64,000 nt of DNA from Sphaerosporella brunnea (GCA_008704415.1 VXIS01000130.1:1-64000); one strand, 5' to 3'; shown: positions 37,876 through 50,100, numbered from the stretch's first letter. Notes: generated by a model not told the origin, from the sequence alone. Numbers and translations: made by a program.

Positions 37876-40800
37876 GTTGATGTGAGATGAAGGACGATGG
37901 AAGTATCGATGCCTCGAGGTGGTGGATTGGTGCAATCAGCAGTGGCGATAGATATGCGGATGCGAGAAGCTGTGTCGGATTGGTGGCTTGAGGCGTTGTT
38001 GATGAAGCGAGGCAGGAGGGATGGAAGATAGAAGGTGATCAAGAGGTGAAGGTCCTTTTAACAGGGCGATGGAATTTGTTGTGGAATAGATCGGATTGAG
38101 AGAGAGAGCAAGAGAAGACCAACGGGTTGTCTGGCGCTTTTGTAAGGAAAGCTCGGGGTGGCTCCAGTTAGTGTCTCCGTCTAGGTCCACAAGTGCGCTG
38201 CTGCTGCTGCTGCTGCTGCTGCTGCGCTACCATGTCCCACCCCCCTGTCCGTCTACCGGCATGGGACCTGAACCATTTTCATATGTACGAAATCAAGACG
38301 GAATTCCAGAGTGGCGCTGCAGCGAGAGATGCCCGGGTCTGCGCTGGTCAAGTTGCGTGTTGGACCTGCGTGCAACGACGCAACGCAGCGCAGCGCTGGG
38401 TTGGGCTCGAGAGTCTTTCGCCGCCTTGGAACAGCAACAATTCGGCCCTCACTCACCACTCTCGTAAGCGGCGGCGGCAGCAGCGAGGGCGTTGCCGGCA
38501 AGCAAAGAAAAGAAACGAAAGGGACACGAGTGGAAGCATGACGGATGCTCCGCCGCCACCTCAACCCTCCGAAGATGGCGAGTCCAGAACGCAGTGTGGG
38601 TGTGTGTTGAAAGAAAGAAAAACGAATCCCGAATCCCGAACGTTGAAAACGCCGAGCGAAAACGGGAGCTTCGCTTCAACTCGAACCTTGTCGCCACCCC
38701 ACATGAACGAACCTGCAGCAATCGAATTGAGCGTTGACAAAAAAAAAAATAAAGGATCGCGGCGGCAGAGAAAACGTTTCAGCGTGTCTGTCTCCTTTCT
38801 TTCTTTTCTTTCTTTTCTTGTCGATTGCTGCTGATCCGAACATGCACGCAACGCCGCCGCCCGTCGCCACTACTATTCGGGGTGAGACGGCGCGTCGCTT
38901 GCTTGTCGTCCGTCAGTCAGGTGCCCTGCTTCAAGTTGCTTGCTGTCATGATAGCCAGCACAAGTAGCATAGCTGCCCTGACCCCACTAAGCACCGCTTG
39001 CTGTCTGTCTCGCGGCAGACGACACCTTGGGGAGGTACAAAGAAGTGGGGTTTCGTCCGTTTCGTCCAAACAACGGCTGGCCGCAACCGACCGTTCGGCA
39101 AGTAGAGATGTATGTAGGAGTGGGATAAATGAGAGGGATTCAAGCCAGCAGTGGTTGGGACCACGTAGGAGGCAGCGGCATCCTGGCGGGTCTGGCTGCG
39201 ATATGCGATGGAGGGGAACGAACCCATTTGGCAAAAGTCTGGTCCAGTCAAGACTCAAAGAACGGAGGGTGCTCCCCATAGATTTTTTTCTCGCCATCTA
39301 AAAGTGGAAGTGTGCAAAGGATCAACTGTAACACGACGTCGTCGAGACGGCGGCTATCCAGGTGGCCATGGTTGTACGATTACCCTCACGCTTCTGAGTT
39401 GATACTTAGCTGGAGGTGTTGGAGCGGGGAGTGTAGAAGTGCAGAAATGTCTCCAGCCTCCCTCGATCTCTCTCTCTCGCCGTCCGTCGAGCGGGAGGTT
39501 CTAGGTACCTATTAATTGCGAGGCTGGGTCTGTTTGAGGGGCAGTGGTTGATCAGCATGACCGCTTTGGTAGCTTTGTGATGCTATTGCGCATAGCTCAA
39601 TGCGAAGCTTTGCTTGCCATTGCTTGGCCTGGTGGCGTGATGGCCACCGGCGGGTCAGACCCGGAGCTGGGGCTGTATCGTACACGGACAGCTATTCGAG
39701 TTTTTTGTTTTTGCACACGTCTGGATTGACATCAGAATCAAACAAGGTTAAAATCAAATTGTGAAAGCTCTTCCCTCCCAGTTGCATTGCATGGGGGCGG
39801 AACATGGGCCACCCCGCATCGACGGATCGAATGCGAATTTCATGCAAGCGCAGAAGCAGGAATCGTGGGCAGGATCGTGGGGGAGCTCTTGATCGAGCGT
39901 GCCCACGCGAGCGTTTATCAGATCAGATCGCGCAGTTATCGCTTGGCACCGCGGGCTTGGCAACACGATGTTTCGCGTCAGAACACGTGTGGATCACCAA
40001 CCACCACGAGGTAACCAACCCCCACGACAAACGAATGGATCGCGACTGCTGTTGGGCAGGATTGAGCACAGTGCGGGCAGCATCGCGTTTGATCCCGTTT
40101 TTGATCGTATCCGCGGGTGCATTCCTGTTCTGACGGTGTAAGATGCTAAGGTTACTTCTTACACTTCGCATTCATGATCAGTGGAACGGGGATCTTCAAG
40201 AAGAGACCGTGAAATGGAATATCAAGGTCTGTTCTACCTATTCTCGACGCCTTTGCTATCGCCTCGATTGCAACCGAAACAAACAATCATCCCTGTCCAG
40301 GGCACGAGTGGGGAGTCGGTGACTTGGATATTGATCTGGGGAGAGTGATGAGGAGTAAAGGTGGGAAGAAGATAAAGTAGTGATCAGATCCGGAGGGGAG
40401 GGGGAAGGTGAAGATAATAATACAGATATGGATGGTGAGGGATTCATTGATTTGAGCGAGATACTGTTTGGGAGTAGTGAGGATGAGGGTTAGACGGTGA
40501 GCCTAGCCATTTCACTCCCAACGAAACGCGCTCGTATCGAAGACCGAGGTTATGGCCCTAGACGAATATACCTTAGAGAACCTTATCGTCACAGTCACTG
40601 AAGCCCCTCGCTGTTATTGATATCAGTAAGAATAGGTATTTAGCATACGCTGCTCAGGCAGACGCCGGATCGTTGGGTGCAGGTGCATCACAACGTTTAC
40701 GTCGAGGCGGAGTTTTCCTCAGAAGGAATGTGGTCCCCTCAAAGAAGTTGGCACCTGTCGCTGCGAGGCTTCCATTAACATCTTTAAGCAAAGTAATTTG

Positions 40801-41907
40801 TCCAGCGAAAACCAGATTCAACGGTTTGAACAGCTCGCTACCTTGCCAGTAATGAAAAAAAGAGTGATAGCGCATGCGTAACACCGGCCCCTCGTTTCGT
40901 GTTGCCGTCCCGCAGCGCTGCAAAGAGCCGTTCCGTTCTCCTCGCCTCGTATCCGGAACGTCTCAAGCACATCTCCGCCGGCCATCGCGGGGCAGTGAGC
41001 AGAAAGCGGCACTTCTCTAGATCTCAGCCCTACAGCTCTCGCCGCATCCGAGCTCGAAATTAGCCCGCGGATGACAACTCGCCGGAACACGGTGAACTCT
41101 GGTAGCGATCTGAACCACGAGCTGCCAAGCATGCCAAGAACAGATCCCCAGGCCATCCCATTTTAAGGTTATTTCTTCGTTTTCCCTCCCGCCCCGGCAT
41201 GCCAGCAAATATATGTATCGGCGTGTGCTGCATCACTGGACCCACTGCAGATCCGTCGTGGTGTTTCTGGATGATCGCCGCGCTGTCAGGAGTCGAAGTG
41301 CTTTGGGTTGAAACTTCCAACCGCTCCCCTCCGCCAAGACATCGTGTTCCTCCTGGCCGTGCAGCACCAACGGCCAGAAAATTAGGAAAATGTGTTTCTT
41401 CCCCAGGGTACTCCTAACCACAATCTAACCTCCATCTACCTACGAACCACACTTTCGTTAATACGGCTCACTCGTTCATACCCCCCCGGTAGCAATCCAT
41501 CCCATTGCTTTTTCCCGTTGGCCTGGCAGGACACCGTTTCTTTTTCTTCGCCTGCAACGGGAACCTGTTTGGCGCAAGCTGGCTCCTACATACAGTAACG
41601 GAAGCCAGCAGCATCGTCTTCTCATCCTTCTCGCACGCTCCCGGAATTCTACAGTAGCTTTACGGCCACCGCCGGAATAACCCCCCTGATCGGCGGGTTG
41701 CGGTAAATTGTCCGTTTCACAACGTTCTTTTTCAATCGGCAACTCCTGTCCAGATTGTTCCGTTCACGGAAAGCTTCAGAGAACAGAATTTTGCGGCTGA
41801 AGGTTGTGAAAAAAGGTAGAAGCTGACGACGTGTGGTTGGAACGGAACTTACACTTCGACACTACACGCACACACATCTACACGACCTCCTCCTCCTTCC
41901 TCTCACG
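37876..41907. other. 4-kb divergent intergenic region, mostly featureless
   Basis: Between the ubiquitin-AN1 gene (-) and the mannosyltransferase gene (+). Contains a CTG repeat (38197-38223) and T/C-rich DNA near 38790-38820. Frames at 40654-41156 (-) and 40330-40493 (+) are weakly protein-like (see separate entry). No complete gene is supported. Confidence 0.45.
40330..40493 (+). pseudogene. Possible remnant of an acidic protein C-terminus
   Basis: In one frame the stretch reads SGESDEE, stop, RWEEDKVVIRS, an EGEGED run, then DGEGFIDLSEILFGSSEDEG and TAG. The acidic, non-repetitive composition looks like a real C-terminus. The upstream in-frame stops (TGA, TAA) are the kind created by C-to-T change from CGA or CAA codons, so repeat-induced or simple decay is possible. 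No family was recognised. Confidence 0.2.
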
Positions 41908-43031
41908 ATGGCAGCCCGATCACTGCGGCGTTCAAATCCCATAACGCTCCTGCTAGCCCTTGTACTATTCCTTGGCTTTCTTGTGTTCCTCCTCTCGCCG
42001 AGCACTCCCAGCAGCAGCAGCAGCGTCCTCAGCAGCACTTCCAAAGCCGTGAAAACAAAACCGGGGTTGCGAAAACCAATCAAGCATTTCCAGCTGAACC
42101 ACGTCAAGACGACATCTGATCCGGCCTCGAACCACGAGCGAGTATTGATTCTGACGCCTTTGGCACGATTCTACCCGGAGTACTGGGCCAACCTGTTGAA
42201 GCTCACCTTTCCACGGGAGCTGGTCGAGCTCGGTTTCATCGTGCCCAAGACGCGCGAGGGCAATGCGGCGCTGGCCAAGCTCGAGGCTGCAGTCAAGAAG
42301 GTTCAGACCGGCCCGAAGAAGAACCGCTTCCATGGAGTCACGATCATGCGGCAGGACTTTGACACGCCGACCCCTCAGAACGAGAAGGACCGGCACGCGT
42401 TGGCGGCGCAGAAGCTGAGGCGCGCGGCAATGGCTAGGGCCAGGAACTCGCTGCTGTTCACGACCATTGGCATGGAGACCTCGTGGGTGCTGTGGCTAGA
42501 CGCGGACATCATCGAGACGCCGCCCACGCTCATCCAGGATCTGGCTTCGCACGACAAGGCGGTCATCGTGCCCAATTGCTTCCAGCGGTATGCGGACACG
42601 GACGGCACCAAGAAGATCCGGCCGTACGACTTCAACAGCTGGCACGACAGCCCCAAAGCGCTGGAGATGGCGAGCAAGATGGGCAATGACGACGTCATCT
42701 TCGAGGGATACCAGGAAATGGCTACGTACCGTTCCCTGATGGCTTACGAGCGCACCGAAGGCGGCGATGTGCGTCTTGAGACTCCGCTTGAGGGTGTCGG
42801 CGGTACTGCTCTCATGGTTAAGGCGGAGGTCCACAGAGACGGCGCTATGTTTCCGCCGTTCTCCTTCTATCATTTGATTGAGACTGAGGGATTCGCAAAG
42901 ATGGCAAGACGTCTGGGGTACCAGCCGTATGGTCTACCTAACTACTTGGTAGGGCATCCCTCAACTAACCCCTCCTCACTACTCCAAAATATGATGACTA
43001 ATGGGAGTAGGTCTACCACTATAACGAGTAA
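41908..43031 (+). CDS. Anp1/Mnn9/Van1-family alpha-mannosyltransferase (mannan polymerase subunit)
   Basis: Golgi type II membrane enzyme subunit that extends N-glycan mannose chains. Exon 1 41908-42948 and exon 2 43011-43031 (phase 0, 62-nt intron with a TGACTAAT branch site); 353 residues. Without splicing the frame runs on into unrelated sequence, whereas splicing gives the family ending LPNYLVYHYNE. The N-terminus is short and basic, then one membrane span (about 11-30, ITLLLALVLFLGFLVFLL), a Ser-rich stem and the catalytic domain. Family motifs: VLILTPLARFYPEYWANLLK, the DxD-containing METSWVLWLDADIIETPP, NCFQRYADTDGTKKIRPYDF and GGTALMVKAEVHRDGAMFPP. Probably Anp1, but the three paralogues were not separated by alignment. 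The start avoids an upstream in-frame ATG at 41833 that would place sequence before the membrane anchor. Confidence 0.9.
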
Positions 43032-43781
43032 AGAACGGAATGGAAAGGGGGGTGGGTTGCGGGAACGGAATGGAACGGAAATGGTTCAGTTCCAAATTCA
43101 ATCCCGGGAGATATCCAGTGGCATTATACGAGTTTTCTTTTCTATTGACAATCATAAAAGTAGTCGGGAGCAGAAGGGAGGGATGTGTGTCGGTCGTGTG
43201 GTGATAGAGTCCGACTGGTTTTGGGCGGTTTGTTGGCAGTTGTGAGGTGATGGGATGTTTGTGTTTTTTTGGCTCGCTACTAAGTATTTTATCCATAACC
43301 TCTGATACTTTTTGGGTGCGGTCCGCTTCTTTTTTCTTTTTTCTGATATACATAGTTTGTTTTTTTTGTTTTTTTTATTTTATGGACTTGTGGATGCGGT
43401 TATTTTGTGCTTTTTTCATGTTGACTGAGACGTACTGATAGTTATTAGATGGGATGGATGGTGATGATTCTGATTCTACCCTTTGTGCTGCGGGTTACGT
43501 GAGGGGAGGAGGATGGTTCTTGTAGATAGCTGACCCACCCAGTTCTTAATTATAAGCACCACCATACAGCAACGCCAACAGGCCACTATAATTTCCCAGC
43601 ATCAAACATCAAAACATCAAAACATCAAAGGAGCTGGAACTCGTTATGTGATCAAACCTCCAGGCTGTTTCACCACTCAGCACTCGCACCATAAAGCTTC
43701 TATACACGCGCTAAATAAACCACATCACCTGACCGCGGCTCATCCCGCACAAACCTCTCCAACTCTTACGAACTTACAACC
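43032..43781. other. Intergenic, T-rich 3' flank of mannosyltransferase gene
   Basis: T-rich DNA at 43330-43380 (probable 3' UTR) and a short direct repeat of AACATCAAA near 43602-43628, just upstream of the next gene. Confidence 0.5.
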
Positions 43782-44709
43782 ATGAGCAGCGCCCCAGCAC
43801 CATCACGCACGTTCCTCCCGATCCCGCCGCTGCTCCGGCGGGTATTCGATTCCTTTCCTCTAAAAACGTACCCGGCCCCTTCACTCCCCGCATCTTCTCC
43901 GCGCCCCTCACAAAAACCCACACTCCACATTTTCACCACCCCCTCCGCAGCCACCAATGGCGCCCCCAGCTTCGACCCCGCGTGTCTAAGGCTGCAAACA
44001 TACCTGCGCCTCTGCGGCCTCGAGTTTACTACCGCCCCGGCATCGGCACATGCAGCGCCTGCAGGCGAGCTGCCGTATCTTACGCCGGCGGGGTCCCGCG
44101 CGGCTGTGCCCGCACGCAAAATTATAAGCTGGGCACAGGAGCAGGGAGGGGGTGTGCACGAGGATCTGCAGGAGCCTCAGATAGCCGCGTTTTTGGCGCT
44201 GGTAGAGGGCGCTGTGAGAGACGCTTATGTACCTCCTCCTTGTTTCACTTTCACTTCCCTTTCCCCGTAACGTATCTTACTAACTAACCGGTGATACAAA
44301 GCTCTACGCCCTCTACCTCGAGCCCACCAACTTCCTTCGCCTCGCCGCCCCGCTGTACACGCGCATCAGCAGCAGCGTTGGGCTGGTGCAAATCGCTCTC
44401 TCCCACGAGCTGCGCGCCGCCGCCGAAACCGAGCTCAGAAAATCCCGGCCCGGTGGGGTGATCGTGGCGGATGAGATTTATGCGGATGCTGCGGCGGCGT
44501 GGAAGGCGCTGGATACCCTGCTGGGGGATGATGAGTGGTTTTTTGGTGCGCAGCAACCGGGTATGCTGGACGCCACCGTGTTTGCATTCGCACATTTGGT
44601 GAGGAAGTGGGCGTGGGATGAGACGGAGAGGAGGGTGCAAACGCCGCTGGAGACGTGTAAGCGCTTGATGGCGCACGAGGAGAGGCTTAGGAAGAGGTGT
44701 GGGTGGTAG
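43782..44709 (+). CDS. sam35: Metaxin/Sam35-like mitochondrial outer-membrane protein
   Basis: Probably a subunit of the sorting and assembly machinery that inserts beta-barrel proteins in the mitochondrial outer membrane. Two exons: 43782-44228 (149 codons) and 44302-44709; 284 residues; intron 73 nt, donor GTACCT. The N-terminus PIPPLLRRVFDSFPLKTYPA matches the fungal family. A thioredoxin/GST-like N-domain follows (PTLHIFTTPS; SFDPACLRLQTYLRLCGLEF; GELPYLTPAG), then a helical GST-C-like half (LYALYLEPTNFLRLAAPLYT; GMLDATVFAFAHLVRKWAWD). No signal peptide or membrane span. Sam35 against Sam37/metaxin is decided only by length and N-terminus. Confidence 0.75.
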
Positions 44710-44893
44710 CAGAGCGGAGAACATAGACGGGCCTTTGTTGTTGACCTGGGTCATGAGCTTGATCTTGGTGCTGTATATTACTTATTCTACTGCTGCATAT
44801 AAAATACCGGCTGGCTCTACAACCCATACTCATGTCTGTTGCAAGGAGGGGGGTGATGGGTTTGCTTCTGTGCCCAACTGATCTTTGCTGGCT

Positions 44894-44934
<41 letters not shown>

Positions 44935-45323
44935 GGTGGTGGTGGTGGATTCAGACAACTCGAGTTCTCACTTCCGTTCCAGACCGTACTTCGCCCGCCC
45001 TTACAACTGATCTGGATTAATGCGGTAGGAGAGTAATCAATCCTTGGGTTAATCATTCGCATATTACCTACACCATGCGAGAAGACTGAAAACTACCGAA
45101 CCAGATGTGAGCTCACAAAGCTGCACGCCTCACCACCAATGACTTGCTCTACGTCATTAAACCTCTCCGACCCTCAAAAACCCCTGCTGAATACCCCCCG
45201 AATCACAGGGGGGAGGGGATGTAGCACACAGGGCGGGTTTTGTAAGATAATATTGCCAATGCATTGGGAGAGTATATTCTTTTCCGTGAATAACCAATAG
45301 GAAAGCAAAAAAAAAAACTGTAA
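44710..45323. other. Convergent intergenic region with long poly(T)
   Basis: Region between the sam35-like gene (+) and the GT8 gene (-). Contains a 39-nt T run and no ORF. Confidence 0.5.
44895..44933. repeat. poly(T) tract, 39 nt
   Basis: The longest homopolymer in the window. I saw no flanking target-site duplication or retroposon body that would make it an insertion tail. Confidence 0.9.
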
Positions 45324-46299
45324 CTACCACCCATCCTTCAATCCCCTCTCCTTCTCATCCGCAAGCCTCCTCTCGTTGAACTCCCACCACCAGGTATGCG
45401 TCGGATCGCTACTTTCCCTATCCTCCCAGGGCTTCGGGGCCAGGATATAATGTACATTCTTGACATCATCATCTCTCCAGATCTCCTTATGGCACCATCT
45501 CATTGTTTTCAGGGCATTATACTTATAGCTGAGAGGCACCCAACGGCCGGCAAAGGCATCGCTCAGCAAGCTTTGATCCGCAAAATCGTAGTTCAGCGTC
45601 TTAGCCGGAGATCGGATAGTATTCAGGATGATGTCATAAGTCTCCAAGCTGGGATTAACGACTTGCAACCCGCCGTTGAGGATGCCCAAGCCGAATGATG
45701 CCGCTGCGCCGGTTTCGGCGGCGAGGGAGGGAGTGCTGTGTTGTGAGGTGTACGCACAGTTGTCAGGAATCCAGTCGCGCGGATAATGCGCTTTCTGCAA
45801 CGGGTTGCAAACGCACGCGTGAGAAGCTGCAAACACCCGCTCGTCGTTATCCAAGGGCAGAGTCATGAGCTCGTCCATGTTTTGCAGCACCAACATGTCA
45901 CTGTCCAGCTGCACAACCCGCGAATACTCCGTCAGGGAGAATGGCTGCAGCTTGCTCCAGCAGTCGTAGAAGCGCTCGTCGTTGCTGTAGTCTTTCCCCG
46001 CCAGCGGAAGGAGGTACTCGATCCGCTGCTTGGCGATCCCGCGGAGATCTAGTGCTGCATGACCTTCTGCGGAAAAAGTGTCGGTGTAGAGGACTACTAA
46101 AGGGTACGCCGATTTTGATGCCCTTAGAGAGTATTCGAGCGCAAGCAGACCCGGGAGGTATTTGGTGTTGGTGAGCAGCGTCGTCCAGACTGTGGTTTGT
46201 CAGCATTGATGTTTTTTTGGGGGGGAGGGGGGGGGCTGGTGAAGCTTGGGGCTCACCTTTGTCGGAGTCGACGACACGGTTGCGGGGCGGGGGAGTCAT
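45324..46299 (-). CDS. Glycosyltransferase family 8 protein (glycogenin/galactinol synthase-like)
   Basis: Transfers a sugar from a nucleotide sugar with retention; the substrate cannot be told from sequence. Exon 1 46257-46299 (14 codons plus 1 nt) and exon 2 45324-46189; 302 residues. After a short N-terminus (MTPPPRNRVVDSDK) the GT8 fold starts at once: VWTTLLTNTKYLPGLLALEY, SLRASKSAYPLVVLYTDTFS, GIAKQRIEYLLPL, the DxD motif in VQLDSDMLVLQNMDELM, FGLGILNGGLQVVNPSLETY, and the C-terminal NVHYILAPKPWEDRES. No signal peptide or membrane anchor, so cytosolic is likely. It ends WWWEFNERRLADEKERGLKD. Confidence 0.88.
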
Positions 46300-47153
46300 T
46301 TCTGCTACTGCTGGTGAGGGAGTGGGCAGGAGAAGGGAGGCGGAAGGGCAGCTTTAAGATAAGTTCAGGAAGCCCAGGAAGTACATGTATTCATACTTCA
46401 CTTTCGGTAGCTATGTTCCATCCAGAGTTAAGTAGCTGTGATAGGTGGGGGTCCCTCCCACTCCGATCCCTGCGGCGACTTGTCATCGTCGCTGTGCTCG
46501 AAGGGCAAGCAAGCAAACGGCTGGGCGGCGGAGGTGGTGGGAAAGGTTGGTGGAGGGGGGGAACCACAGCACACCCACCCACTCCACCCACCCCACTGGT
46601 TCCCGGTTCTGAGAGCGCTGTCTAGTGCATGTACCGAAATCACCTCCGTCGGTAGATGCCATGGGGATATGCAGATCCACAACTACATCGACGCTGTAGG
46701 CACCTGGGTAAGTACTAGTACATACATTTGCCTAATGCACTCTGCAGTGTCCCGCCGCATTGGTGCCAGCGCATCGTCATCATCACGGTGAGTTTATGGC
46801 GAGGCGCATTTTGGTTTTGAGTGTTGACACTGACACTGACCGAAGGAACAACTCCGGAAAGAAGCCACTCCGCGCTTTCACGACGATAGATTAAACAAAC
46901 TAGAAATTATGACCATGAGGATGATGCTCCCGCCTCCAGTTTCTAAAAACAAGCTAAACGAAACAAATGGATGGAAGAACGGAAACGGAACAAACTGAAC
47001 AAAACAAAACTTCATCGCTCAAAACATCACTCCATCGACATCACCAACCCCTCCTTCCCCTGGCAAGCACCCCACTTTCACCTTTCTAGACATTAATTTT
47101 ATATACTAGTGAACTACCGGGCAAGACTAAACACCTGCCGCCTCATCTTCTAG
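46300..47153. other. Intergenic
   Basis: About 850 bp between the GT8 start and the 3' end of the secreted-protein gene. No supported ORF; a few short G/A-rich patches. Confidence 0.5.
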
Positions 47154-50100
47154 CTAAGCAGCCGCCGCCGCCGCCTGGACAACTGCGAACTCATCGGGCA
47201 GCACCTTCCGCACCATCTGCTCGATAGCGTCGGCATTGCGCGCGACTTCCTCGAGTCCCCAAGCCGGGCCTTCATGTTCCTTCCTCTCTTCGTTATCAAA
47301 AGTGCCGCACTCGCACTCAGCCTCCTCGCAGTCGCAAATGGGGCAGACGAGGCAAGTTCTGGTGACGGGGACGTTTGTAGTGATCTCAATCTCTGAGATG
47401 ACGAGTTCCTCTTCGACGATTTCCTCCTCGCGAACGATCTCGCGCTCCCTAGGGATCGCCCTAACCTCGGGATAGATAGTCTCGCGCACGACCTCGGTCG
47501 AGGTTACTGGGTATGCGATCTCCTTGGTGAACACCTTAGTCACCGGGATCTCGACCTTCTTCGTATGCGTCACCACAGGAAGAGTGACGTGCCGTGTGTG
47601 AGTGACCGGCTGGGCGTGGCTCACAACCGTCTCGACGTGGGTGACCGGCTTCTCGATCAGGTGGTCGATCGAGACCATCTCGGTCCGCCCGGGGATCGCA
47701 ACCTCAATGGTCGTCGTCTTCTCCAACTCGACTCGCACCGTTGTCGTCTTCTCTTGCGTCCGCTCCACTGTCACGTATTGGGTGACGATCTGTCGGACTG
47801 TGGTGGTAGCGGCAGGGGGGAGGATATATACTGGAGCCGCGGGAGCGGGCATTTCAACAGGTTGAGGCTCGGAAACGTGGTGCTCGACAAAATGGTGCTG
47901 TTCAGAATGTTTCTCGGCAACTTGGTTATCTGCACTGTGGCTCTGGGGGGCGTGATGCTGAGCATGTTCTTGGGAGTATGCGGGAACTGGGAATGCGAAA
48001 GCATAACTCTCAGGAATGGGGAATCCTACAGCATAACTCTCAGGAACGCGGTGGTGCTCAACAACATGGCTCTCAGCAACGTGATGCTGGGGAGCAGGAG
48101 CATACTCTTGGGAAGGGGCCGAAGCGTAGTGCTGAGGGGCAGCCGAGTAATAGTGCTGAGGCCCCACAGAAGGAACGGGAGCATACTGCTGGGTTGCTGA
48201 AGAGTACTCGAGAGAGTGCTGAGGAGCGGGTGCATATTGCTGCCCAGGAGCGTGTTCCTTGGGAGGGTACGACTGATGGTCTTCGGAGACGACATCGACG
48301 TGGTACGCTTGCCCATGCGAGGGAGCCGGGGCCGGAGCCCCCTGGTTGTAGGTCAAGTCGCTCGTGTCGTGCTGGGCGTTGCCATCATGGCTAGCCGCGT
48401 GGATTCGGGTGGGAGCATCAAAGGCTGGAGCTTCATCGTGGCAAGTCACTGCTGGTGGAGCAGGAATAGGGGCAACGGTGGAGGGAGTAGCACCGAGGAC
48501 GCGGCGGATAGTAGTGGGGGGGCCACACGGAAGGACCCGACGGTTGACAGTCTGGCGCTTCCTGAGGCTGCCCTCGACCACCTCCCCTTCCCCCTCCTTC
48601 CCCTCGTCTTCGTACTCAAACTCGCACATCTCGGTGATGATCTCCTCGACGTAGCCCTCATTGAAGTGTGGGCGGATCTCGGACTCCATGGAAACAGCCT
48701 TACCCTTTCCCTTACCAATGGCTCCGCCCTTCTTCGGGCGTGACTGGTTCATGCTGGGACGGCCCGGTTTGTTGGCGCGCAGGCGGCCGGCGGCGTTCCC
48801 CTGCGGCTTCTCCTTCTCATCCTTCTGTTTGTTGTTCTTCTCGGCAGCGGCCTTTCCATTATTGAAAGCGGCCTCCGGCTCGGCAACGGCTTCAGCCGTT
48901 GCCTCTGGCTCAGGCTCGGGGATGGCATCACGCTTTCCAAGCGACTGGGAGTTTACGCTCTTTCCCTTTCCCTTTCCTTTCCCCCCACTTCCTCCTTGAT
49001 GGAACTGGCGGGTATTCTTAGGCTGGTTTCCTCCATTGGCCGGCTTGAACTTGGAGTTCTTCGGAGTGGCCTTCGTTGAGCCAGACTTGTTCGGACTGGA
49101 TTTCTTCGGAGCGGGGGCCTTCGCGGGGGCCTTGTTCCTCTGGGCAGCAGCCACCGCCTCGGACTCAGGCTCAGCGATAGCCTCAGGCTCGGGCTCGGTG
49201 ATTGCATCGCGCTTTTCCACCGATGGGGACTTTCCCTTCCCCCCCTTTCCCCCATTCCCCTTGCCCTTCTTGCTATTATTCAGCTGCATCTGAGGCATGT
49301 TGTCCGGCTGCAACTGGTCTTTGTTCTTTCCTCCACGGGCAGGCTTGGTCTTGGTGTTCTGCGCAGGGGGACTGTTCTGCTTCGGTGACTTCGGCGCCTT
49401 TGGCTTCTTCTTGCTCTCGACACGCTCCGGCAGCTCGTTTCTCATCAGCGGGTCCTCGTCCTCTTCCTTCTTGTTGATCTTGGGTCCGACCTTCTTCTCG
49501 GGAGCCGGGGCGGGGGGAGCCTTCTTGCCCTTGCCCTTGGCTCCTTTACCAGGTACAGTCTTCCTCTTCTGCGCGGGGGGAGCGGCAATTGCGGCTTCCT
49601 CTTCGGCTTCGGCTTCGGCTTCAGCCTCTTCCGCTTCCTCGACAGCCTCGGCGATCTGTTCCTCAGCTGAAGCTGGAACGGCATTGGCATCCTTCATCTT
49701 GGCCTTGCCGTACGCAGGGTCGCTCTCCATCAGCGCTTGGCCACGATCCTGCATCGATGCAGCGGATTTCATCATCTTGATCGCCTTCTGCTGGATGTGG
49801 TCGGGCCAGCTATCGGCGCTCTGTGCGTCCGCGTCCGCGTCCCTCTTCACCAGAGCAGCATCCATCTCAAGGCCACGCTTTTGGAGATGATCGTACCAAC
49901 TGGTACCACCACCGCCATTGCTTCCGATCAACTTCTGCACCTTGCCCATAGCATCTGTCTTCCTCTCGGCGGGGACTCCTGCCTCCTGCCTCTCATTGCC
50001 CGGATGGTGCTCGATCGCCTCATTCAGCACCCCGTACGTGAACTTCTGCCAGTCCGGCTGGCCGTTTGCGTTATTCTCTTCGCGTGGTTTCGGTCGGGGA

